From an uncultured Lachnospiraceae bacterium (lineage in GTDB: Bacteria > Bacillota > Clostridia > Lachnospirales > Lachnospiraceae): a stretch of 58,174 nt of DNA. The notes beneath the pieces were generated by a model. It saw nothing but the letters and a program-made list of their open reading frames with translations, ran no database searches and had not been told where the DNA came from. Below are positions 33,975 to 43,426 of this stretch, piece after piece. The stretch's first letter is position 1. Each line of letters starts with the position of its first letter. The stretch lies in the NCBI GenBank assembly GCA_905234245.1, contig CAJOGN010000006.1, positions 1 through 58,174 of the forward strand. The letters are read 5' to 3'. The position numbers and the translations under genes were made by a program.

Positions 33975-34310
33975 ATGAATAACAGACATAGACGTCGAAA
34001 ATGGGCAACAGAAGCCAACAAGAATTCTTCTAACGCAAGTATTACTGTGGCAGTTATATCTGCAGTTGCGATACTATTTTTGATATTCGCAGTAATATAC
34101 GCCATTGAGTCAGGTGGAAGAATTCCTAATTATGTAGGTGGCTTGGGAATGGTATTTTTCTTGGCAACAATACCATGTGTTGTTATAGGACGTAGAGAAT
34201 TCAAGCAGAAGAATTATAACTTTATATCAAGAATATTCGGTATTGCCATTCCAGTTATTGCGTTGGTTGCATGGGCAATACTATATTTCTTCGGACTTGT
34301 ATTTGCATAG
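33975..34310 (+). CDS. Small integral membrane protein (DUF6142-like)
   Basis: This 111-residue protein has a basic N-terminus (NNRHRRRKWATEANKNSS) and about three membrane helices. Proteins of this kind (DUF6142-like) are common in Lachnospiraceae and have no known role. AAGGAGAG precedes the ATG. Confidence 0.7.
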   Translation: MNNRHRRRKWATEANKNSSNASITVAVISAVAILFLIFAVIYAIESGGRIPNYVGGLGMVFFLATIPCVVIGRREFKQKNYNFISRIFGIAIPVIALVAWAILYFFGLVFA

Positions 34311-34365
34311 AAATAAAGGGTGCTGGTCGTGATTACGCGTGCTGGCAGGAATGAGAGGATAATTA

Positions 34366-36447
34366 ATGGCGCGAAAAGTATTACTAGACGAGATTGACAG
34401 CCTAAAAGAGAGGCTGGAACTTGCAAAAAGCAGAATATTAGAGATTAAGGGAGAGCATATTAATCAATATGCTCCTTATTTTGAGTTGGTATCTGAACAT
34501 ATTATCAGATGTATTGACCTATATGAGGACAAGGATGGAATTGAAGAGATTGAAGACTATGAATTAGAGATGCTGGCCGATAGAAATATGTACTATTATA
34601 AGGACATAGTTAATTATGACAAGTCTTATCTTAATGTAGGCTTTGCATTTGACAAGCTAGGGGATTTTCTTGGTGGCAAGCTGTCATTTCTGTATAACGA
34701 GCTTATGGGAATGATTCCATGGGCAGTAGATAAGAGACTTGATTTAATTACCATTTATAGCGAGTTATTCTTGGAAATATATGGAGTATATGAAGATGAA
34801 TTGTGTGAGGAGGCTGATATAAAAAGAGCAGCTCACAGAATTAATGAGTGCATCTACTGGTTCTATCACGATTATTGTGAAGTATTTACATTTGATACAA
34901 TTGCCAGGTTATTTGGTGATGCTGTAACAGTAGTTGATGATATTGTAAGTGATGCTGACTTAAGTAAGGTCAATTATTTATATGCTTATGGTGTTAATAT
35001 CACAGAGAATGATATTCAATTCGCAAGATATATTAATTCTCTGCCACAGGATGAGATTGATAGTATTGCATCCTGCTATGTGGGAGGCTTCGTTAAGGGA
35101 TTTGAGTCATCTAGGAAGGATATGTCTAAGAAATCTCTTGTGAAGGTGGAATATCCAATTGGTTTTGAGCGAGTTGTAAGAAAGAGTAAGGAGCTCTTTA
35201 AGGAGCAAGGGCTAGTGCCTATATTTGCCAGAGACGGAGTCTTTTCCTTCGAAGGTGGAGCAAAAAGCAGGAATGCATATCTTAGCTCCATGAATAAGCA
35301 GTGGCTATACGACCACAAGGATGACAAGGGCTATTACTTCGATAAGAGGTTTTATAACCGCAGGGTGGAAGCTATTGAAGAGGCATTTAAGGCTTATGCA
35401 GACAAGGCGAAAATTTTCGCAGGTCCAGCAGTAATTCAGACCTTTGGTGAGAGGGATTTTACCCCTGTTAATAAGAAGGGTGCATATAAGTTTACTGATA
35501 AGCAAAACATTTGGAATGTGGAATATCTCTCCAAGGTAGGAGAAATCAACAACAGATACATACCTAGAGATGAGTATTCCTTTACAATAATAGCATTTCC
35601 TATACCAGAGATAGGAGACGAAGAGTTCTTCAAGAAGGTCTTCGATAAGACAATGGAGATTAACACCCTTGATTATGACAAATATCAGAGGATGCAGCAG
35701 GCTATTATTGATATATTAGACAAGGCAGACCATGTCCATATATTGGGACAGGGTAACAACAAGACGGATATCAATGTTAATCTGCATACATTGAAGAATC
35801 CAGATGCTGAGACCTTGTTTGAGAATTGTGTTGCTGATGTTAACATTCCGGTTGGAGAAGTCTTCACATCACCAGTGCTTAAGGGAACTAATGGAATACT
35901 TAATGTAAGCCATGTCTTCCTTAATGGGCTGCAATATAATGACCTTGTTATTGAGGTTAGGGATGGAATGGTGGCAGATTATAGCTGCTCTAACTTCGAT
36001 GATGAAGCTGAATGCAAGCGAATGATATTTGAAAATGTATTATTCCGTCACGACACACTTCCAATAGGTGAGTTCGCCATTGGAACGAATACAACAGCCT
36101 ATAGAATGGCAAGAGACTACAACATAGAGGACAAGCTGCCAATTCTAATTGCAGAAAAGACAGGGCCTCATTTTGCATTTGGGGATACCTGCTACTCACA
36201 TGAAGAAGATGTTAAGACATACAATCCTGATGGCAAGGCCATAATAGCAAGAGAGAATGAATGCTCGGCGCTTCGTAATGAGGATGTAAGCAAGGCGTAT
36301 TTTAATTGTCATACGGATGTAACAATGCCGTTTGAGGAGCTGGCGTTAATAGAGGCGGTGCTACCTGATGGAAGCAGCATACCAATCATTAAGGATGGCA
36401 GGTTCGTGGTGGCAGGGTGCGAGGAACTTAATGTGCCGTTAGATTAG
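34366..36447 (+). CDS. M29-like aminopeptidase
   Basis: This 693-residue protein has a metalloprotease M29-type C-terminal half: VGEVFTSP, GEFAIGTNTTAYRMAR, and IAEKTGPHFAFGDTCYSHEED, giving the metal-binding Glu and His residues. The first 250 residues are helical and not part of the known catalytic fold, so the protein is much longer than classic M29 enzymes (about 400). Such proteins trim N-terminal residues of peptides in the cytosol. Confidence 0.82.
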   Translation: MARKVLLDEIDSLKERLELAKSRILEIKGEHINQYAPYFELVSEHIIRCIDLYEDKDGIEEIEDYELEMLADRNMYYYKDIVNYDKSYLNVGFAFDKLGDFLGGKLSFLYNELMGMIPWAVDKRLDLITIYSELFLEIYGVYEDELCEEADIKRAAHRINECIYWFYHDYCEVFTFDTIARLFGDAVTVVDDIVSDADLSKVNYLYAYGVNITENDIQFARYINSLPQDEIDSIASCYVGGFVKGFESSRKDMSKKSLVKVEYPIGFERVVRKSKELFKEQGLVPIFARDGVFSFEGGAKSRNAYLSSMNKQWLYDHKDDKGYYFDKRFYNRRVEAIEEAFKAYADKAKIFAGPAVIQTFGERDFTPVNKKGAYKFTDKQNIWNVEYLSKVGEINNRYIPRDEYSFTIIAFPIPEIGDEEFFKKVFDKTMEINTLDYDKYQRMQQAIIDILDKADHVHILGQGNNKTDINVNLHTLKNPDAETLFENCVADVNIPVGEVFTSPVLKGTNGILNVSHVFLNGLQYNDLVIEVRDGMVADYSCSNFDDEAECKRMIFENVLFRHDTLPIGEFAIGTNTTAYRMARDYNIEDKLPILIAEKTGPHFAFGDTCYSHEEDVKTYNPDGKAIIARENECSALRNEDVSKAYFNCHTDVTMPFEELALIEAVLPDGSSIPIIKDGRFVVAGCEELNVPLD

Positions 36448-36464
36448 GAATTCACACTAATGTG

Positions 36465-36473
36465 TGGTATAAT
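36465..36473 (+). promoter_or_regulatory. Extended -10 promoter for purE
   Basis: TGgTATAAT lies 32 bases before the purE start. A small dyad CACACTAATGTGTG overlaps its upstream side. No purine riboswitch or PurR-like box is recognisable. Confidence 0.5.
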
Positions 36474-36505
36474 CATAGTCTATTAATAAAGTAAGGAGAT
36501 AAGAG

Positions 36506-37009
36506 ATGGCGAAAGTTAGTATAGTTATGGGAAGCGATTCAGATATGCCTGTAATGAGTAAGGCGGCTGAAATTCTTGATAAGTTTGGAATTGAGTATGA
36601 GATGAGAATTATATCGGCACACAGAGAGCCGGATATATTCTTTGAATATGCTAAGAGCGCTAAGGATAGAGGAGTTAAGGTTATAATTGCAGGCGCAGGT
36701 AAGGCAGCACACCTTCCGGGAATGTGCGCAGCTTTATTTAACGGTCCTGTAATCGGAATTCCTATGAAGACATCAGACCTAGGTGGCGTAGATTCACTTT
36801 ATTCAATAGTGCAGATGCCAAGCGGCATTCCAGTAGCAACAGTAGCAATCAATGGCGGAATGAATGCAGGTATCTTAGCAGCTAAGATTCTTGCAACAAA
36901 CAATGAATCATTGGCTTCTAAGCTAGCCGATTATTCTAAGGAAATGAAGGACGGAGTCGTAGCTAAGGATGATAAGCTACAGGCAGAGGGTTATGAGGCA
37001 TTTTTGTAA
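36506..37009 (+). CDS. purE: 5-(carboxyamino)imidazole ribonucleotide mutase
   Basis: This 167-residue class I PurE has MGSDSDMPVM at the N-terminus, SAHREP, and AGAGKAAHLPGM. It moves the carboxyl group from N5 to C4 in purine synthesis. It has a good AAGGAG site. It leads purM-purN-purD; no purK is present in the window. Confidence 0.95.
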   Translation: MAKVSIVMGSDSDMPVMSKAAEILDKFGIEYEMRIISAHREPDIFFEYAKSAKDRGVKVIIAGAGKAAHLPGMCAALFNGPVIGIPMKTSDLGGVDSLYSIVQMPSGIPVATVAINGGMNAGILAAKILATNNESLASKLADYSKEMKDGVVAKDDKLQAEGYEAFL

Positions 37010-37024
37010 GATGAATTAGAAGGT

Positions 37025-37087
37025 CATATGTCTATAAGAACTCCTAAGCCATATTCTTAGTGGCGTGGAGTTGCTTATAGACATATG
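37025..37087. repeat. Palindromic element of the AACTCC...GGAGTT family, copy E2
   Basis: Perfect 14-base arms CATATGTCTATAAG and CTTATAGACATATG enclose AACTCC/GGAGTT and an inner TAAGCCA/TGGC tip. A second short dyad, CGCTC-ATAAG/CTTAT-AGGAGCG, follows at about 37099-37125. It lies between purE and purM. Confidence 0.85.
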
Positions 37088-37162
37088 GAGTACATAAGAC
37101 GCTCATAAGTGGCTTATTAGGAGCGGTGACAGTTAATCTTTAAGCCAGAATAGGAGTAAATC

Positions 37163-38188
37163 ATGGATTACAAATCATCAGGTGTAGATATTGAGGCTGG
37201 ATACAAGTCAGTAGAACTTATGAAGGCTAGCGTTAAGGAGACAATGAGACCAGAGGTTCTGGGTGGCTTGGGAGGCTTCTCAGGTGCATTTTCAATGGCA
37301 GGAATCAAGGATATGGAAGATCCAGTTCTTCTGTCTGGTACAGACGGATGCGGAACCAAGGTTAAGCTGGCATTCCTTATGGATAAGCACGATACCATTG
37401 GTATTGATGCTGTTGCCATGTGCGTTAATGATGTGGCATGTGCCGGTGGCGAGCCACTGTTCTTCTTAGATTATATTGCCTGTGGCAAGAATTATCCTGA
37501 GAAGATAGCAACAATAGTTAGCGGTGTGGCAGAAGGCTGCAAGCAGTCTGGATGCGCCCTTATTGGCGGCGAGACAGCAGAGCATCCTGGCCTTATGCCT
37601 GAGGATGATTATGATCTTGCTGGCTTTTCGGTAGGCGTGTGTGACCGTAAGGATATAATCACTGGTGAAGAGATTGCTGATGGGGATGTGCTTATTGGTA
37701 TCGCTTCTAGTGGTGTTCATTCTAATGGTTTTTCCCTTGTTCGAAATGTATTCGAGATGACTAAGGAGAGTCTTGATACCTACTATGATGAGCTTGGCGA
37801 GACTCTTGGAGAGGCGCTAATTCGCCCAACAATTATATATGTGAAAGCCCTTAAGGCTATTAAGGATGCGGGTGTTAGAATTCATGGATGTTCACACATT
37901 ACAGGTGGTGGTTTCTATGAGAATATTCCTCGTATGCTTCCTGATAATGTATGTGCAGTTGTTAAGAAGGATTCCTACGATATTCCACCAATTTTCGAAC
38001 TGATTAAGAAGACTGGTGGAATTGAAGAGGAAATGATGTATAACACATTTAACATGGGTCTTGGTATGGTGATTTCTGTTGCTAAGGTTGAAGTTGACAA
38101 GGTTATGTCTGCAATAGAGTCTGCTGGTGAGAAGGCTTACGAGGTAGGCTATATTAAGTCAGGAAACAAGGGAGTAGAGCTTGTATGA
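37163..38188 (+). CDS. purM: Phosphoribosylformylglycinamidine cyclo-ligase
   Basis: This 341-residue AIR synthetase has the family motifs GGFSGAFSM, GTDGCGTKVKLAF, IGGETAEHPG and HITGGGFYENIPR. It closes the imidazole ring with ATP in purine synthesis. The start has AGGAG. The stop overlaps purN by four bases (ATGA). Confidence 0.96.
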   Translation: MDYKSSGVDIEAGYKSVELMKASVKETMRPEVLGGLGGFSGAFSMAGIKDMEDPVLLSGTDGCGTKVKLAFLMDKHDTIGIDAVAMCVNDVACAGGEPLFFLDYIACGKNYPEKIATIVSGVAEGCKQSGCALIGGETAEHPGLMPEDDYDLAGFSVGVCDRKDIITGEEIADGDVLIGIASSGVHSNGFSLVRNVFEMTKESLDTYYDELGETLGEALIRPTIIYVKALKAIKDAGVRIHGCSHITGGGFYENIPRMLPDNVCAVVKKDSYDIPPIFELIKKTGGIEEEMMYNTFNMGLGMVISVAKVEVDKVMSAIESAGEKAYEVGYIKSGNKGVELV

Positions 38189-38781
38189 ATATAGTTGTAC
38201 TTGTATCAGGTGGCGGCACGAATCTGCAGGCTATCATTGATGGAATTAATAATAAGACAATTGAGAATACGAAGATTGTAGAGGTTGTAAGTAACAATGC
38301 TAACGCCTACGCGCTAACAAGGGCTAAGGATAATGGTATTCCTGCGAAATGTATTTCGCCAAAGGACTTCGATTCCAGAGATGAATTCAACGAGGCATTG
38401 GTGGAAGAAATGGATAAAATAAATCCTGATTTAATTGTTCTGGCGGGATTTCTTGTTAATATTCCAGCTAAAATGGTTGCCAGATTCCCTAAGAAGATAA
38501 TTAATATTCACCCATCCTTGATTCCATCCTTCTGTGGCAAAGGCTACTACGGACTTAAGGTTCATGAAGGAGCGCTAAAGCGTGGAGTTAAGATTACAGG
38601 TGCTACTGTACATTTTGTAGATGAAGGTACTGACACCGGTCCTATCCTCCTGCAGAAGGCAGTTGAAGTGAAGGATGGCGACACTCCTGAGGTGTTGCAG
38701 AGGCGTGTCATGGAAGAGGCAGAGTGGGTTATTCTGCCGAAGGCTATTAATATGATAAGCCAGGGCTTAATAGCAGATTAA
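38185..38781 (+). CDS. purN: Phosphoribosylglycinamide formyltransferase
   Basis: This 198-residue enzyme transfers a formyl group from 10-formyl-tetrahydrofolate to GAR. SGGGTNLQAI binds phosphate, and NIHPSLIPSF holds the catalytic Asn and His, with DEGTDTGPI later. It is translationally coupled to purM. Its stop codon begins the 281-bp inverted-repeat element. Confidence 0.95.
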   Translation: MNIVVLVSGGGTNLQAIIDGINNKTIENTKIVEVVSNNANAYALTRAKDNGIPAKCISPKDFDSRDEFNEALVEEMDKINPDLIVLAGFLVNIPAKMVARFPKKIINIHPSLIPSFCGKGYYGLKVHEGALKRGVKITGATVHFVDEGTDTGPILLQKAVEVKDGDTPEVLQRRVMEEAEWVILPKAINMISQGLIAD

Positions 38782-39061
38782 CAACTACTTATATACAGAG
38801 TATTCCCATACTCGGTAACTTTTCGCAAAGTATATGTAAGCAATTGATGCGAAGTATATTGAATTTTGATCGTAAGGATTCCTCTCGCAAGCGGGTTCCT
38901 CCTTACGATTTATGACGGGAACCGGTCCTCGACAGTCGTCCAGACCACTCGGACCTATTTTCGGCATCCTTGCCGAAAATTTCCCTCACTTTAATCAATT
39001 ACCAACATATACTATTGCTCAAGTTAATGTGTATGGGAATACTCTGCATATTAGCAGTTGT
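38781..39061. ncRNA. 281-bp inverted-repeat element, predicted multi-branched RNA or MITE-like insert
   Basis: The ends (38781-38811 and 39031-39061) are inverted repeats matching at 28 of 31 positions, including a perfect 16-mer CAGAGTATTCCCATAC. The pairing continues inward: AACTT/AAGTT, AGTATATG/CATATACT and AATTGAT/ATCAATT. At the tip are three local hairpins: ATCGTAAGGA/TCCTTACGAT (with CTCGC/GCGGG inside), GGTCC/GGACC, and ATTTTCGGCA/TGCCGAAAAT. The layout is a long stem opening into a four-way junction. No protein frame of note is present. It fills the gap between purN and purD. Whether it is transcribed, processed or only a mobile palindrome cannot be told here. Confidence 0.6.
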
Positions 39062-39109
39062 AATACACCATTAATCACTTAGGAATTATATTAAGTAAGG
39101 AGAAATAAG

Positions 39110-40381
39110 ATGAAAGTATTAGTTGTAGGTAGTGGCGGTAGAGAGCACGCTATCTGTATGGCGGTTTCTAAGTCTAAGAGAGTAGATAAGATATATTGTG
39201 CACCAGGCAACGCAGGCATATCCCAGCTTGCTGAACTTGTTCCTATTAAGGCAATGGAATTCGACGCACTTGCTGACTTTGCTGAGAAGAATAACGTTGA
39301 TTTTACAATTATCGGTATGGACGATCCACTTGTTGGTGGTGTTGTTGATGTATTTAAGAAGCGCGGCCTTAAGGTGTTCGGACCTGATAAAAGCGCTGCA
39401 ATCCTTGAGGGTAGCAAGGCTTTCTCTAAGGATTTGATGAAGAAATATAACATTCCTACAGCTGCTTATGAGAATTTCGACAATGCTAATGATGCAATCG
39501 AATATATTAAGAAGGCTAAGATGCCAATCGTACTTAAGGCTGATGGCCTTGCCCTTGGTAAAGGTGTTCTTATCTGTAATACATTAGACGAGGCCTTAGA
39601 GGGCGTTAAGACTATTATGGAGGATAAGAAGTTTGGCGAAGCTGGTAATACCATGGTTGTGGAGGAATTCATGACAGGTCGTGAGGTATCAGTTCTTTCC
39701 TTCTGTGATGGCAAAACTATTAAGATTATGTCCTCTTCTCAAGACCATAAGAGAGCAGGAGATGGTGATACAGGATTGAATACTGGAGGAATGGGAACAT
39801 TTAGCCCATCACCATTCTATACTGATGAAGTGGACGAGTTCTGTAAGAAATACATTTATCAGGCAACAGTTGATGCAATGTCCAAGGAAGGCAGAGCATT
39901 CAAGGGCGTTATATTCTTCGGACTTATGATTACTGAGGATGGTCCGAAGGTTCTTGAATATAACGCAAGATTCGGAGATCCAGAGGCACAGGTAGTACTT
40001 CCTCGTATGAAGAATGACATAATGGATGTTATGGAAGCCTGCGTAGATGGTACTCTTGACAAGATTGACCTTGAGTTCGAGGATAATGCAGCTGTATGTG
40101 TAGTGCTTGCTTCCGATGGTTATCCTGTTTCCTATGAGAAGGGATTTAAGATATCAGGACTTGATAAGTTCGATAATGATGAGTATTATTGCTTCCACGC
40201 AGGAACAGCATTTGACAGTGATGGTAACTTCATAACTAATGGTGGTAGAGTTCTTGGGGTGACAGCTAAGGGAAATGACCTGTTAGAGGCTAGAAAGAAG
40301 GCATATGACGCTACAGCATGGGTTAATTTCGACAATAAATATATGAGAAATGATATTGGTAAAGCGTTAGATGAGGTGTAA
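39110..40381 (+). CDS. purD: Phosphoribosylamine-glycine ligase
   Basis: This 423-residue ATP-grasp enzyme joins glycine to phosphoribosylamine. Motifs include VVGSGGREHAI, the ATP-grasp stretch VLKADGLALGKGV, NTGGMGTFSP and EYNARFGDPEAQ. It has AAGGAG upstream. It lies after the inverted-repeat element, so its expression relative to purN may depend on that structure. Confidence 0.96.
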   Translation: MKVLVVGSGGREHAICMAVSKSKRVDKIYCAPGNAGISQLAELVPIKAMEFDALADFAEKNNVDFTIIGMDDPLVGGVVDVFKKRGLKVFGPDKSAAILEGSKAFSKDLMKKYNIPTAAYENFDNANDAIEYIKKAKMPIVLKADGLALGKGVLICNTLDEALEGVKTIMEDKKFGEAGNTMVVEEFMTGREVSVLSFCDGKTIKIMSSSQDHKRAGDGDTGLNTGGMGTFSPSPFYTDEVDEFCKKYIYQATVDAMSKEGRAFKGVIFFGLMITEDGPKVLEYNARFGDPEAQVVLPRMKNDIMDVMEACVDGTLDKIDLEFEDNAAVCVVLASDGYPVSYEKGFKISGLDKFDNDEYYCFHAGTAFDSDGNFITNGGRVLGVTAKGNDLLEARKKAYDATAWVNFDNKYMRNDIGKALDEV

Positions 40382-40387
40382 GACTTA

Positions 40388-41305
40388 TCATAGGTAATAT
40401 AATTTATTGATTTCATTAAGAACAAGCTTCTTGTTGGCAGACCAGAGGGGTGCCACAAGGAGCTTTTTGTCTCCGTCGCCAGTCAAGCGGTGTATGACAA
40501 CTTTGTCTTCAAGAATGGCGAGAGATTTATATATTATATCAACATATTCCTCAAGGGTTAACACCTCAAAAACCCCGTCGTTATAGGCTTTCTCAAGGTC
40601 AGTACCCTTCAGAACATGGAGTAGTTGAAGTTTAATTCCACAAGTGATATTAGGGTATTGCTCTGCGGTCTTTCTTACATAGTCTACACTTTGAAGCATC
40701 ATTTCTTCAGATTCCCCAGGTAGTCCAAGTATTATATGAGTAATTATATCTATGCCCTTACTGCTAAGGCGTTCTACACATTTGTCGTAGGTTTCTAGCT
40801 GGTATCCACGCCGGATATATTTAGCAGTGCTTTCATGTATAGTCTGAAGCCCAAGCTCCACATAGACAGGGGTAGATTTATTAATGCTAGATATAATTTC
40901 TAGTATTTCATCGCTTATACAGTCTGGTCTTGTGGCAATAGACAGGGCTACTATATCAGGATGGCTAATTGCTTCTAGATATTTTGCTTTCAATTCATCT
41001 GCATTTCCGTAAGTATTGGTAAATGACTGAAAGTAGGCTATATACTTATTGGAATCAGCATTCTTAGGCATCTTAGCATCCACTCGGCCTTTGGCTTCTT
41101 CGATTTGCGCTGTGATAGACTTAGTCCTATCCGCTGCGAACTCACCTGAGCCACCGTTGCTACAGAATATGCAGCCCTTCGTGCCAAGAGTACCATCTCT
41201 GTTAGGGCAGGTGCAGCCTGCATCTAAGGATAGCTTGTATATTTTCTGTCTGAAGGTGCGCTTATAGTATTCATTTGCAGTGATTATCTTGATTTTCTCT
41301 CTCAT
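40388..41305 (-). CDS. YtqA-like radical SAM protein (TIGR01212 type)
   Basis: This 305-residue protein is a radical SAM enzyme with a spaced cluster motif DAGCTCPNRDGTLGTKGCIFCS. YVELGLQTIHE and HIILGLPGE are SAM-binding strands, and the C-terminus is HRLTGDGDKKLLVAPLW. The family is related to Elp3-like enzymes; B. subtilis YtqA is a relative, and its substrate is not known to me. ATG 41305 is preferred over the TTG at 41335. No ribosome site precedes it and an extended -10 lies just upstream, so the mRNA may be leaderless. Confidence 0.88.
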   Translation of the reverse strand: MREKIKIITANEYYKRTFRQKIYKLSLDAGCTCPNRDGTLGTKGCIFCSNGGSGEFAADRTKSITAQIEEAKGRVDAKMPKNADSNKYIAYFQSFTNTYGNADELKAKYLEAISHPDIVALSIATRPDCISDEILEIISSINKSTPVYVELGLQTIHESTAKYIRRGYQLETYDKCVERLSSKGIDIITHIILGLPGESEEMMLQSVDYVRKTAEQYPNITCGIKLQLLHVLKGTDLEKAYNDGVFEVLTLEEYVDIIYKSLAILEDKVVIHRLTGDGDKKLLVAPLWSANKKLVLNEINKLYYL

Positions 41306-41312
41306 ATGTAGG

Positions 41313-41321
41313 ATTATATCA
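41313..41321 (-). promoter_or_regulatory. Extended -10 promoter very close to the YtqA-like start
   Basis: On the minus strand TGaTATAAT spans 41321-41313. Transcription starting about 7 bases downstream would begin at or within a base or two of ATG 41305. Confidence 0.5.
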
Positions 41322-41340
41322 TATATAGGAGGCAAGGGTT

Positions 41341-41706
41341 ATGAAGAAGAATATGAAGAAAGTTCTAGTATGCATTATGATTGCTGCATGCACATTTTCC
41401 ATGACATCCTGTTCTGGGTGCTCTAAGCAAGAAGAGACAACAGCAGGAGGCTGGACTGTGGCAACGGATGGAACAATCACTAATGCTCACAGGGAACTAT
41501 TCAACAAGGCATTAGGAACTATAGATGGGTTGTCTTACGAGCCGGTAAAGCTGTTAGAGACACAGGTGGTAGCTGGAACTAATTACAAATTCTTATGTAA
41601 TGAACACACCTCAGCTGAAAATGCGCCAGATACAAAGGTGATTGTGACCATATATGAAGATTTACAGGGCAACGCCAAGATAACAAGCATAGTGCCAGCC
41701 CAGTAG
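41341..41706 (+). CDS. Small lipoprotein of unknown function
   Basis: This 121-residue protein has a lipoprotein signal peptide ending FSMTSCSGCSK. The mature domain is compact with a cystatin-like look (LGTIDGLSYEPVKLLETQVVAGTNYKFLC... KVIVTIYEDLQGNAKITSI). The QVVAGTNYKF stretch matches the central loop of cystatin-type inhibitors, but the target is unknown. It has AGGAGG upstream and runs divergently from the YtqA-like gene. Confidence 0.8.
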   Translation: MKKNMKKVLVCIMIAACTFSMTSCSGCSKQEETTAGGWTVATDGTITNAHRELFNKALGTIDGLSYEPVKLLETQVVAGTNYKFLCNEHTSAENAPDTKVIVTIYEDLQGNAKITSIVPAQ

Positions 41707-41733
41707 AAAATAGGATGATATAAATGCTATAAT

Positions 41734-41776
41734 CGCCCAGAATTGCAAAAAATTGACAATTCTGGGCGGTTTTGTT
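41734..41776 (+). terminator. Terminator after the lipoprotein gene
   Basis: CGCCCAGAATTG pairs with CAATTCTGGGCG, followed by GTTTTGTT. A TATAAT immediately in front (41727-41732) may be chance. Confidence 0.8.
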
Positions 41777-41875
41777 ATTGTTTGAATATGATAGGAAGAA
41801 AAAGAGAAGTCGACGAACTTAAGCTTAATGTAAATTGCAATCATCATAATAGTAGATAAGAGGAGGAAAAGTAGC

Positions 41876-43426
41876 ATGAAGAAAAGAATTACAGCATCTG
41901 CACTTGCACTAGTAATGGCATTATCAGTATGCGTTAGCGTTACGCCAATTAGTAACGTGCAGGCGAAAGAGAATGACGCACAGGTGCAGGAGGATAATTC
42001 TCAAGAAGCTGCCGAGACTATTGATGAGGTGTTTGGGGATAAGAAGAATGATTCCATCAATTGGCAGACAGTTGAGTATGAGATTCAAGGGAATAATATT
42101 GTCCTTAGAAAATATATTGGTAACGCAGAAGTTGTTAATATTCCTGCTACTGCAACGATTGATGGGGTGATCTACACAGTCAAATTAAATGACAATTGCT
42201 ATGCTTTTTTTAGAAATTGTAAAAATGTCAAATCTATTAGTTTTAGTAAGGATATTGATACAAGTAATGTCACAGATATGAGTGAAATGTTTGATACCTG
42301 CAGAAACCTAACTGATTTGGACATAAGTGGCTTTGATACGAGCAATGTCACAGATATGCATTTTATGTTTTACGACTGTAGAAGTCTGAAAAGTGTTGAC
42401 GTAAGTGGCTTCGATACGAGTAATGTTACAAATATGATCTGTATGTTTTTCTATTGTCAGAACTTGACTAATCTGGATGTAAGTGGCTTTGATACAAGTC
42501 AGGTTACTGATATGTTCAATATGTTCTTTGGTTGTAGAAGCTTGACTAATTTAGATGTAAGCGGCTTTGATACAAGGAATGTTACTAATATGGGAGCTAT
42601 GTTCGCTGACTGTAGGGATTTGACCAGTTTAGATGTAAGTGGTTTTGACACAAGCAAAGTTACTAATATGCTTGCTATGTTTTGTGACTGTGAGAATGTG
42701 ACCAATTTAGATGTAAGTGGTTTTAATACAAGCCTTGTTACGAATATGTCCGAAATGTTTAGAGGATGTAAAGGTTTAACGACTTTAGATTTAAGCAATT
42801 TTGACATGGGTAGTTTGAGTAGTGATAGTACTAGAGCATATGAGAAAATGTTAGACGGATGTGTGTCTTTAATGGAAATAAGGACTCCGCTTAATATGGG
42901 GTATACAGCGTATTTGCCAGGAGTGTTTGTGCTACAAGATGATATGACGACCCAGTATTCTATGCTCCCTTTGAATCAATCAAAGAGCTCGACTTTAATT
43001 AGAACGTTAGAAGATAAGAACATATATCGCTTATACAACCCATTTAGTGGTGATCATCTATATTCATTAGATGATGGAGAGATTAGTTATCTTGTGGGGT
43101 GTGGATGGAATAATGAAGGTGTAAGCTGGAAAGCCCCTGCAATTGGTACTTGCGTATACAGATTCTATAATCCTGCATCAGGTGAGCATCACTACACAGC
43201 AGATGAATCTGAGATGAATTGGCTGACATCTACAGGGTGGAATTGCGAAGGAGTGGGTTGGTGTTCCACAGATGATAGTGGAGTACCAGTCTATCGTCTG
43301 TTCAATCCACATACTAATGTGGGTGTTCAATCCCATGTCTACACTGCAAATGTAGGAGAGAAAGACTGGCTCTTATCTACAGGATGGAATGATGAAGGAA
43401 TCGGATGGTATGGAATCAACCTTTAA
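41876..43426 (+). CDS. DUF285/BspA-like repeat surface protein with DUF5648 C-terminus
   Basis: This 516-residue protein has a signal peptide (1-31, ending NVQAKE). A 26-residue repeat (SGFDTSNVTDMSEMF...) is present in about eight copies over residues 118-325; this is the DUF285 type common on host-associated bacteria. Three DUF5648-like modules follow (YRLYNPFSGDHLYS, YRFYNPASGEHHYT, YRLFNPHTNVGVQSHVYT). There is no sortase motif or membrane anchor. It is probably a secreted or wall-associated adhesion protein. AGGAGG precedes the start. Confidence 0.88.
   Translation: MKKRITASALALVMALSVCVSVTPISNVQAKENDAQVQEDNSQEAAETIDEVFGDKKNDSINWQTVEYEIQGNNIVLRKYIGNAEVVNIPATATIDGVIYTVKLNDNCYAFFRNCKNVKSISFSKDIDTSNVTDMSEMFDTCRNLTDLDISGFDTSNVTDMHFMFYDCRSLKSVDVSGFDTSNVTNMICMFFYCQNLTNLDVSGFDTSQVTDMFNMFFGCRSLTNLDVSGFDTRNVTNMGAMFADCRDLTSLDVSGFDTSKVTNMLAMFCDCENVTNLDVSGFNTSLVTNMSEMFRGCKGLTTLDLSNFDMGSLSSDSTRAYEKMLDGCVSLMEIRTPLNMGYTAYLPGVFVLQDDMTTQYSMLPLNQSKSSTLIRTLEDKNIYRLYNPFSGDHLYSLDDGEISYLVGCGWNNEGVSWKAPAIGTCVYRFYNPASGEHHYTADESEMNWLTSTGWNCEGVGWCSTDDSGVPVYRLFNPHTNVGVQSHVYTANVGEKDWLLSTGWNDEGIGWYGINL

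Noticed and set aside
36430-36505. Purine riboswitch before purE
   Set aside because: The leader is too short and lacks the conserved loop pairs; only a small dyad and an extended -10 promoter are seen.
38781-39061. Group II intron, HEARO/omega RNA or integron attC
   Set aside because: There is no reverse transcriptase, IscB or integrase, and I cannot match the structure to any of these families from memory, so I keep it as unknown.
41727-41732. TATAAT before the terminator at 41734 as a small-RNA promoter
   Set aside because: No -35 or extended -10 of quality is seen and the transcript would be only a terminator hairpin.
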